This document shows, piece by piece, positions 25,682 to 32,339 of a stretch of DNA of 64,000 nt (position 1 is the first letter of the stretch; each line of letters opens with the position of its first letter). The notes under the pieces are model-generated. The model worked only from the letters and a program-made list of their open reading frames with translations. It did not search any database and was not told where the DNA came from. Origin of the DNA: Caulobacteraceae bacterium (GTDB lineage: Bacteria; Pseudomonadota; Alphaproteobacteria; Caulobacterales; Caulobacteraceae); contig JAIEQA010000002.1 of the NCBI GenBank assembly GCA_019748095.1, positions 55,132 to 119,131 on the forward strand, in the 5' to 3' direction. The position numbers and the translations under genes were made by a program.

Positions 25682-26345
25682 CAATCGGGCGCGACCCCTC
25701 CGCCCCGTCAATCGACGAGCAGGCGTCTTCTTCTTTCCTGAGACGAGCCAGGGCGGAAAGGGCCGGAGCCGCCGCGATCCGCCGCGCGTGGAACTGGCTC
25801 ACCGTCTCCATCAGATCCGGCGTCGGGGCATCTGCATAGGCAGCGTGCAGAGCGAAAGCCTCGGACTTGAGGTCATCGAATAGACAAGGCTCAACACCGC
25901 TCAGCACCTCCAGTTGACCGGCGACCCGATCGAAAGCCGTCCACAACACCTGGTTGCCGGCGCAGCAGACGATCACCGAGAAGAGCCTGCCGACTCCCGC
26001 CCCCGGAGCGTCAGGATCAAAGGCGGGAGCCGGCGGGCGAACGGCGCCGAGGGCCATGCGGCTGATTTCGAGTGCGATTCGAATATATTCGCCTCTGATC
26101 ATGTAGCGCTCTCGCGCTGCTGACCCGTCGAGTCGCAGAACAACGTAGCCGCCCGAGGCGGCGCGTTCGACCAGGCCTTCGCCGCTCAGGCGGGCCAAGG
26201 CCTCGCGAAGCGGCGTGGTCGACAGCCGCAACCTTTTGGCTTCGTCCTGGACGATGACCTGTGTTCCCCCGGGCAGGACGCCGGACTGGATACGGTCGCG
26301 CAGAGACGACAGCGCCTGGGTGAACGGGTCACGGTTACGAGCCAT
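25662..26345 (-). CDS. GntR-family transcriptional regulator (2)
   Basis: 227 residues from the ATG at 26345 (M-A-R-N-R-D). Winged HTH in the first 75 residues: GTQVIVQDEAKRLRLSTTPLREALARLSGEGLVERAASGGYVV. The C-terminal helical domain resembles that of GntR 1. It is divergent from the XRE-type gene at 26591, and the gap between them carries the palindrome at 26473. Likely the main regulator of the lasso biosynthetic operon; ligand unknown. Confidence 0.85.
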   Translation of the reverse strand: MARNRDPFTQALSSLRDRIQSGVLPGGTQVIVQDEAKRLRLSTTPLREALARLSGEGLVERAASGGYVVLRLDGSAARERYMIRGEYIRIALEISRMALGAVRPPAPAFDPDAPGAGVGRLFSVIVCCAGNQVLWTAFDRVAGQLEVLSGVEPCLFDDLKSEAFALHAAYADAPTPDLMETVSQFHARRIAAAPALSALARLRKEEDACSSIDGAEGSRPIVSDRSA

Positions 26346-26472
26346 GGTGTGAATCCCGGACGATCGACCACGCGCAACGCACCCGATCGCCATCCCTTGC
26401 ATGGTTCTCCAAAAGTCCGAATCCGTCTGCGAAAAAGAACGTCGGGTAGCCCGCCAGACATCCGCCGTCGCC

Positions 26473-26489
26473 CCGCAGAAACTTTGCGG
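26473..26489. promoter_or_regulatory. 17-bp palindrome shared with the other GntR promoter (site 2)
   Basis: CCGCAGAAACTTTGCGG, differing from site 1 at two central bases. It lies in the 245-bp gap between GntR 2 and the XRE-type gene, where it could repress both. Confidence 0.6.
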
Positions 26490-26590
26490 GCTCCGCCTGC
26501 GAGCCCGCCGTCATTGGAAAATAGAGCACGAGCCTGCATTGATCCCGAGCGTCAGACAGCACACCTTGCGTGGAGAAAGGTCGATTTTCC

Positions 26591-27079
26591 ATGCCGCCCG
26601 ATTCACCCGAGAAGCCCAGTGAAGCGCGCCTGATCGGGCTGGCCGCCCGCGCTGTCCGCCGCGCGCGCGGCATGACGGCGCAGCAGGTGGCGGACGCCAT
26701 GGCTCTGCCCTTGCGGACCTACGAATACTTCGAAGCGGGCCAGGGCCGGGTGAACCTGGAGTACATCCACCGCTTCGCCGCGGCGACCAACTGCGACCCC
26801 TACGCCCTCGTCCTTGGCCCCGGACTCGGCTCCACCGACTTCGCGCGACGGACGGCCGACACCAAAATGATCCTGATCTTCCTGATCGCCTTGGGAGAGT
26901 TTGAGACGCGCATGGGTGACCGCATGATCACCCTCGATCCAAGAGCGCTTATCGAGGCCTTCACCGAGGCCTTCCGCAAGGTCGAGACGGATGCCCGCGC
27001 CCGCGAAGAGGAGACGGAGTCGTGGCTGGACGCGGGCCGCGACCGGTTGGCTGGCAAGCCGCCAGAAGACGGCGAATGA
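26591..27079 (+). CDS. XRE-family helix-turn-helix regulator at head of lasso operon
   Basis: 162 residues from the ATG at 26591; a GTG at 26570 would add seven residues. The HTH domain is at residues ~15-75: RRARGMTAQQVADAMALPLRTYEYFEAGQGRVNLEYIHRFAAATN. The C-terminal part is helical and acidic. It lies 101 bp upstream of the first precursor gene on the same strand. HTH genes of this kind are, as I recall, frequent neighbours of alphaproteobacterial lasso clusters. Confidence 0.8.
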   Translation: MPPDSPEKPSEARLIGLAARAVRRARGMTAQQVADAMALPLRTYEYFEAGQGRVNLEYIHRFAAATNCDPYALVLGPGLGSTDFARRTADTKMILIFLIALGEFETRMGDRMITLDPRALIEAFTEAFRKVETDARAREEETESWLDAGRDRLAGKPPEDGE

Positions 27080-27148
27080 CGCGCCGAGGTAGAAATATAC
27101 GACAGATATAGATTGCCGATCTCTCGCCCCCGGAGCCTGATGACGACG

Positions 27149-27161
27149 CCGCATTCTGCGG
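27149..27161. promoter_or_regulatory. Short palindrome upstream of first lasso precursor
   Basis: CCGCATTCTGCGG: the same half-sites as the 17-bp GntR palindromes but with a three-base spacer, 19 bases before the precursor ATG. It could be an operator or a leader hairpin. Confidence 0.35.
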
Positions 27162-27180
27162 CTGATCAAAGGAGGCTGAT

Positions 27181-27297
27181 ATGACCACTTTCCGCATCCG
27201 CACCCTCGCCCTGGGCGCCGTTTCGCATCTCACCCGCGGCGGGTTCACGGAACTCGTCAGGGAAGCCGACAAGCAACCCTACAACATCATGGCCTGA
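27181..27297 (+). CDS. Lasso peptide precursor A1
   Basis: 38 codons, preceded by AAAGGAGG at five-base spacing. The leader (residues 1-19) ends LGAVSHLTR and the core is GGFTELVREADKQPYNIMA. The leader has the lasso pattern LG-x-(A/V)-S-x-x-T-R-G seen in astexin precursors, with Thr at -2. The core starts with Gly, and Glu9 (residue 28) can close a nine-residue macrolactam ring. Followed by the B and C enzymes. I do not recall this core sequence from described lasso peptides. Target and activity unknown. Confidence 0.9.
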   Translation: MTTFRIRTLALGAVSHLTRGGFTELVREADKQPYNIMA

Positions 27298-27303
27298 GCG
27301 TTT

Positions 27304-27329
27304 GGACGGGCGGCTCCGGTCGCCCGTCC
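27304..27329 (+). terminator. Hairpin between lasso precursors (attenuator or processing site)
   Basis: GGACGGGCG and CGCCCGTCC form a perfect nine-pair GC-rich stem around an eight-base loop, seven bases after the A1 stop. No strong U-run follows, so partial termination or mRNA stabilisation is more likely than full termination. Confidence 0.5.
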
Positions 27330-27383
27330 GGCGTCTTGCACATTGACAGGACCGCATTTCGCGGTGAGCTCGAGGAGACCGAC

Positions 27384-27500
27384 ATGCCGAGTTTCCGCAT
27401 CCGCGTTCTTTGTCTGGGTGCGGTCTCCCGTCTCACCCGTGGCGGTTTCACCGAGTACGTCAGGGAAGCCGACAGGCGGCCCTACGACTTCATAGCTTGA
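27384..27500 (+). CDS. Lasso peptide precursor A2
   Basis: 38 codons, with GAGGAG upstream of the ATG. Leader ends LGAVSRLTR; core GGFTEYVREADRRPYDFIA. Same length and cleavage pattern as A1. Core positions 1-5, 7-11 and 14-15 are identical, so ring residues Gly1 and Glu9 are kept while Leu6 becomes Tyr and tail residues change. It is a tandem duplicate starting 203 bases after A1. Both peptides are probably made by the same B and C enzymes. Confidence 0.9.
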   Translation: MPSFRIRVLCLGAVSRLTRGGFTEYVREADRRPYDFIA

Positions 27501-27533
27501 GGGTTCGGACGGGCCTCACGGACCGACAACCCG

Positions 27534-28178
27534 GTGTCATTTATCATGCAATCTTCTCTCGCCGACGGCGTGTTCATGGCGATATGCGGCGAAGACATCG
27601 TCGTGCTCAACACTCACGACGATCTTTACAGCTGTCTTCCGGAGGCGGGAGCGCATCTCAAGATTTCCCTCACGGCAGCCCAAGGTCCTGAACCCCTGCT
27701 GGCCGCCCTCGCCGAGGCGGGGCTGACGAGTGCGAAGGAGCCAGAGGGCCGCCGTCCTATCCCGCCCCTTCCCGACAAGGCGCTGGACCTTTCCGGGGCG
27801 CGGCCGAGCTTGGCCGACAACCTCTGCGTGGTCCGCGCCGTACTGTCCGCGTGGTGGCGCGGCCCGGGTCGACAGCCCTTTGCCGAGTTTCTTGTCGGCT
27901 CCGAGCCGCCTGAGAACCACGCCGTCGACGTTGAGCTGATCGCGCGATTGACGCTGGCTTTTACCCAGCTGCTGCCCTGGGCTCCGGCTCAGGGAGCCTG
28001 CCTCTACCGGGGCTGGCTCCTGCGGCGCATTCTTCAGAGTCGAGGCCAGACCGCGACCTGGGTCTTCGGTGTCCGAACCTGGCCGTTCGGAGCCCATTGC
28101 TGGCTGCAGGTCGACCGCTTCGTGCTTGATGACGAACCAGATCGCGTCGCCCACTACACTCCCATCATGGCGGTTTGA
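27534..28178 (+). CDS. Lasso peptide leader peptidase, fused RRE + transglutaminase-like (B protein)
   Basis: 214 residues from the GTG at 27534 (an ATG at 27546 is the alternative). Residues ~1-85 form a PqqD-like leader-recognition domain (DIVVLNTHDDLYSCL). Residues ~90-214 form the B2 cysteine protease with Cys in QGACLYRGWLLRR (~156), His in FGAHCWLQVD (~188) and Asp in VLDDEP. It removes the leader at the TR/GG site in concert with the C enzyme. The single fused B is typical of proteobacterial clusters. Stop is one base before the C gene ATG. Confidence 0.9.
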   Translation: MSFIMQSSLADGVFMAICGEDIVVLNTHDDLYSCLPEAGAHLKISLTAAQGPEPLLAALAEAGLTSAKEPEGRRPIPPLPDKALDLSGARPSLADNLCVVRAVLSAWWRGPGRQPFAEFLVGSEPPENHAVDVELIARLTLAFTQLLPWAPAQGACLYRGWLLRRILQSRGQTATWVFGVRTWPFGAHCWLQVDRFVLDDEPDRVAHYTPIMAV

Positions 28179-28179
28179 G

Positions 28180-29898
28180 ATGGGCGCCGTCCTCGCATTG
28201 TCCTGGCGCGAAGGCGCCTCGGCCGAGGCTGGCCGGGGCATCGTGACCGCCGCGATCCAGGCGGGCTACGTCGCGGTGCGCAAGTCCCCATTCGGCTGGA
28301 TCGGCGTTGCCGGTCCTCGCCCGCCCCGACTTCACGACATCAAAGGCGGGCTGCTCGCCGTTGGCGACCTGTTTTCCACGTCCGGGCGGCCGGTCCTTGA
28401 AATGGGGGGCCGGCTCGAGCGGCTTAAGGGCTTGGTCGAGAGCTATTGGGGCCGCTACGTCGCGATCGATCTGGACGGTGATGGAACAATGCGCGCGGCG
28501 CTGCGGGATCCTTCAGGGGCCGCCGAGGTCGCGCTCTGGACTTCAGACGGCGTCCAGATCCTCAGCACGGGTGTTCCCGACTGGCTGATGCTGGCGGCGC
28601 CTGCGACCGGCTCCGTCATCTGGGAAGGGGTGCCGGCTCTGCTCGGCAACGCCCTCGCCGGCTTGACCCAGCCTCCGCTGAAAGGCCTGACCGTACTCGA
28701 CGCCGGGGAGATGATCGACCTTGACACGGGCCATCGCTCGCCGGTCTGGCGTCCTGTGGGTGATGAAGCCCGCGACATCTGGGACCCCGTCGCGGCCCGG
28801 GAGGGCCTGCGGGAACGCGTCGAAGGCTGTGTCGAGGCTTTGGCCGACAACGTGACCGTGCCGGGGGCCGAGCTCTCCGGCGGCCTGGATTCGGCCATCG
28901 TCGCCGTCGCCTTGGGCCGGCATCGTCCACGTGTCGGTCTCTGGCTCAACGCCCATTCCTTCCGCGCGGAAACCGATGAGAGGCGATACGCGCGCTCCGT
29001 CGCCGCTCATCTCCACGTTCCGCTGACAGAGTTGCAGCGTCTTGAACAGGCTCTGGAAGCCGACGTCCTGAACCAAACTGCAGGAGGCGTCCGGCCCGGC
29101 TACAACGGCTCCGATCCGGTGTTCGACGCGTTGGTCGCAGAGGCTTGCCAGGCGCGGGGCCTCGACGGGTTGTTCACGGGAAAGGGCGGGGACGCCCTGT
29201 TCTATCAAGGGGGATCCGGAGCGATCTTCGCAGACCTCTGGCGCGCCAAGGGCCTTGCGGCCGCCGGTTCCCCGGTTCTCACCGGGGTCGCGCGGTGGAG
29301 GCGGAGGTCTGTCTGGTCGGTCTTGGCCGAGGCGGTGACGCAAAGACAGCCGGAGCCGATGCCGGTCGATCCCGGCATCCTGGCGGAGCCAGTCGCGACC
29401 CCTGTCGTCCACCCGTGGCTGCACGGCGACGAGACCTTGGGGCCGGGCAAGCGCCTTCAGCTCCACGCCCTGATCTCGAACCTGGCCTATGCGACCGCTT
29501 GTCGCCGTACCGCCGCGGTCGACCTCATCCATCCCCTTATGTCCCAGCCGCTGGTGGAGTGGGCAATGCGCCTGCCGACGCCCATCCTCACGGGCGGGAT
29601 CACGGATCGCCATCTGGCGCGCTCCGCCTTCGCGGACTCGCTTCCGGCCGAGGTCGTCTGGCGGCGCTCGAAGGGCGACTACACCGCCACCTTTGAACGG
29701 GAAGCCGCGGCCAGCCTCCCCTTTCTCAAGGCCCATCTTCTGGACGGCCTGTTGGCCCAGCGTGGGGTCATCGACCGTGGGCGGACAGAGGCTTTGCTCG
29801 ATCGGGACCGGCTGATGTGGGCGGGCGGGAGCCATCATCTGAGCACGGCCGCCTTGGTCGAGAGCTGGCTTCGCCGCTGGACAGCGCGAGCGAGGTAG
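28180..29898 (+). CDS. Lasso peptide cyclase, asparagine-synthetase-like (C protein)
   Basis: 572 residues from the ATG at 28180, one base after the B stop. The N-terminal half resembles the glutaminase domain but lacks the N-terminal catalytic Cys (starts M-G-A-V). The C-terminal half has the PP-loop ELSGGLDSAI (~residue 231) used to adenylate the ring acid. It forms the Gly1-Glu9 isopeptide bond with ATP. Its last ~130 bases overlap, on the opposite strand, the end of the isopeptidase reading frame. Confidence 0.92.
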   Translation: MGAVLALSWREGASAEAGRGIVTAAIQAGYVAVRKSPFGWIGVAGPRPPRLHDIKGGLLAVGDLFSTSGRPVLEMGGRLERLKGLVESYWGRYVAIDLDGDGTMRAALRDPSGAAEVALWTSDGVQILSTGVPDWLMLAAPATGSVIWEGVPALLGNALAGLTQPPLKGLTVLDAGEMIDLDTGHRSPVWRPVGDEARDIWDPVAAREGLRERVEGCVEALADNVTVPGAELSGGLDSAIVAVALGRHRPRVGLWLNAHSFRAETDERRYARSVAAHLHVPLTELQRLEQALEADVLNQTAGGVRPGYNGSDPVFDALVAEACQARGLDGLFTGKGGDALFYQGGSGAIFADLWRAKGLAAAGSPVLTGVARWRRRSVWSVLAEAVTQRQPEPMPVDPGILAEPVATPVVHPWLHGDETLGPGKRLQLHALISNLAYATACRRTAAVDLIHPLMSQPLVEWAMRLPTPILTGGITDRHLARSAFADSLPAEVVWRRSKGDYTATFEREAAASLPFLKAHLLDGLLAQRGVIDRGRTEALLDRDRLMWAGGSHHLSTAALVESWLRRWTARAR

Positions 29899-32332
29899 GC
29901 GCCGCAGGCGTCGGCCCCGCGGTCTCGTCGAGCCATTCGAGGATTTGCCGGTACATCTCGCGCACGTTCGCGGGGCTTTCGACTGTATGACCCTCGCCCC
30001 ACCAGGTGATGAACCGCACGTCCTTGTTCTGACGCCAGAGGGCCGAATAGAGGCTCTCGGCATCCCCAAGCGCCATGTCCCGCTCCCCATGCATGATCAG
30101 GATCGGCGTGCGTATCCGATCCGCCTGAAACAGCGGGCTGTTGCGCACATAGCGATCCGGATCTGACCAGGGCGGGCCGCCCATGGCGCCCTGGCTTTGC
30201 TCGGTCCAGCCCGCGGCATGCCGCATCGATATCCCCCAGCGCGGATCCGCCCGGTTCCAGGGCGCGAACTCTCCCCATTTTGCGGCCATGTTCGACATCG
30301 AGGCCGAGACGATGATCGACCGGAAACGGCCGGTCTGGGTGGCCACGGCGAGACCGCCATATCCGCCGAAGCTCTGACCCCAGTAGATCAGCCGGCCGCT
30401 ATCCAGTTCAGGGTGCAGCGCCAGGGCGACATCGACCACCGCCAGCACTTGGTCAGCGAGTCCACTCGCCGGTTCGGCGGGATGAAAAGACCGGAGAACG
30501 CTGGGGGTCAGCACCGCATATCCGGCCGCCGTCAGCTGCTGAAGATTGAGCTGGGTCGCGAATTCGGCCGGATCGCGCTGAGGTTGGCTCGGTCGCCCGG
30601 GATAGGTCAGGACGACCAAAGGAACGGGTCCCGTTGCAGGTCGTGTCGGCAGGTAAAGCCAACTCGTCAAGGCCTCGCCCTCTGATCCCATATGAGGCAC
30701 TGCGACGGGCAGAGCGAAGCGGACATCGTCCAGGTAGGCGTTCAGCGTAGACAAGACGCGGACCCGGCCGTCGGGCCGTCTCAGGGTCAGGCGGCGCACG
30801 CCGTTCCGCTCGGTCTCCTCGACGACCTGGCGAGGCGTGCCCGCGACCGGCGTGACAAGGGATCCGTCGTCGCGGGGCGCGCGCCACGACACCCCGGCCG
30901 GCTCGAGCCGCCCGATACCGTTGACGCCGAGCAGGAAGGCGCCCGTCACCGGAGTGTTGAAGTTGAGCCGTGGCGCGTCGAGGACGTCGAACGGCGCGAA
31001 GGGCCTGAGGCCGATGGACGGCGACATCCGTCTGGGACGCCCTGTCGGCCCCATACGCCAAGCCGACCCATCTGCGACGCCGATCAGATCGCTTTGATCG
31101 ACCGTGTCGATCCGATCCGGCGCCGCGGCCATAGCGGCAGTGAGGTTGACAGCGCGTTCCGGTTCGAGCCGATGCCAGTCGTAGCGGGCGGACCCGCCGC
31201 GACGAGCGCGCAAGACAGGACGGTCGCCCTGCCAGACGGCCCGGACTGCGGTGAAGCTCGCGACCCGGGTCGCCGTGACGTCAGGCTCAAGGCCGAAGCG
31301 ATCGAACGTCTCCATCATCCCATCGGGCCGAAGCGCCGCAAGGTCACCCGACGTAGGACCGTTGGGGCCCGTCAACCAGACAAGCACCCTCCGGCTGTCA
31401 GGCGACCAGCCCATCAGGAAAGGGGCGACTTCACAATCGCCGCAGGGCCGCGTGATGGCTCCCGTGCCGAGATTGACGATGCGGATATGCCGCCGTTCGG
31501 GCTTGTCGACTGGCCAGAGGGGCCGGTCCTGGTCAACGGGCGGCATTGACCCCAGCGTCATCGCCGCGACATGGTCGCGATCGGGAGAGAGTTCGAGATC
31601 GAAGAATCGTCCGGTCGAGAGAACCGCCTTCATCCCCGTCCTCAAGTCGAGCCTCACCAGGTCCGACTCTGGCGAGACTGGGGTGTCGGCGTTGAAGGCC
31701 CCCGCACCCATGAGCGTAAGGCTCGGCGTTTGACCCGACGCCTGCGTCGCCCAGCGGTCCCGGGTCAACGCCTCGGCCTGAGGGTCCCAGCCGATGACAA
31801 ACGGCAGGTCTCCCTCCCGCCGATCGATCAGCACGAGCTCGTCTTCCGAGCGCCATTGCACCACTCGGCCGTATCCTCCGGCGTCCGGGTTGACGTCGAG
31901 CCATCGGACCGTCCGCGTCGCCAGCTCAAAAACCCCGAGGCGCCAGCGATCCTGCTGGAGACGAAAGATAAGCAGGCTGCGCCCGGACGGCGACCAGTCG
32001 CCCAGCACATGGCCGCTGCCTTCGGACGCGGGAAGCAGTCGCTCGGCTGGCCCATCGCCCGTCGCGTCGGCGATCCACAAGACGTTCGAGGATGCGCGGG
32101 TGAATAGACCGAGGTCGTAGCGGTCGATCTTCGAATAGGGGGCCGACTGCTCAAACACGATCCAGCGGCCGGTCGGGTCGATTGTCGTCCGCCCGAACGC
32201 AGCCTGATTCAGCAGGTCATCGATCGTGTAATCCCGCCCGGGCTGTTGCGCCTGTGTCGCCCAAGACGGACCGCACAGGAGCGCCATCGCCAGCGTCAGG
32301 ACGCCGGCGGCCTTCGCAATAAGGGTGCGCAT
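29768..32332 (-). CDS. Lasso peptide isopeptidase, S9 prolyl-oligopeptidase family (AtxE-like)
   Basis: 854 residues with signal peptide (GVLTLAMALLCGPSWATQA). A beta-propeller-like N-terminal half is followed by an alpha/beta hydrolase with GQSFGGYGG (Ser ~655), HGERDMALGDAE (Asp ~755) and GEGHTVES (His ~780). Such enzymes (AtxE in Asticcacaulis) cut the macrolactam bond of the cognate lasso peptide. The family normally ends near LEWLDE. Here ~45 extra low-complexity residues run antisense over the cyclase gene end, so a genuinely long tail or a lost stop is possible. Seven bases after the receptor gene, same operon. Confidence 0.85.
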   Translation of the reverse strand: MRTLIAKAAGVLTLAMALLCGPSWATQAQQPGRDYTIDDLLNQAAFGRTTIDPTGRWIVFEQSAPYSKIDRYDLGLFTRASSNVLWIADATGDGPAERLLPASEGSGHVLGDWSPSGRSLLIFRLQQDRWRLGVFELATRTVRWLDVNPDAGGYGRVVQWRSEDELVLIDRREGDLPFVIGWDPQAEALTRDRWATQASGQTPSLTLMGAGAFNADTPVSPESDLVRLDLRTGMKAVLSTGRFFDLELSPDRDHVAAMTLGSMPPVDQDRPLWPVDKPERRHIRIVNLGTGAITRPCGDCEVAPFLMGWSPDSRRVLVWLTGPNGPTSGDLAALRPDGMMETFDRFGLEPDVTATRVASFTAVRAVWQGDRPVLRARRGGSARYDWHRLEPERAVNLTAAMAAAPDRIDTVDQSDLIGVADGSAWRMGPTGRPRRMSPSIGLRPFAPFDVLDAPRLNFNTPVTGAFLLGVNGIGRLEPAGVSWRAPRDDGSLVTPVAGTPRQVVEETERNGVRRLTLRRPDGRVRVLSTLNAYLDDVRFALPVAVPHMGSEGEALTSWLYLPTRPATGPVPLVVLTYPGRPSQPQRDPAEFATQLNLQQLTAAGYAVLTPSVLRSFHPAEPASGLADQVLAVVDVALALHPELDSGRLIYWGQSFGGYGGLAVATQTGRFRSIIVSASMSNMAAKWGEFAPWNRADPRWGISMRHAAGWTEQSQGAMGGPPWSDPDRYVRNSPLFQADRIRTPILIMHGERDMALGDAESLYSALWRQNKDVRFITWWGEGHTVESPANVREMYRQILEWLDETAGPTPAAPTSLALSSGEASSRPRRPCSDDGSRPPTSAGPDRAKPLSAHGR

Positions 32333-32339
32333 GGTCCCG

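Noticed and set aside
27537..28241. 234-codon minus-strand frame opposite the lasso B gene
   Set aside because: The plus-strand product has the B-protein Cys/His/Asp set and couples to the C gene; the antisense product matches nothing.
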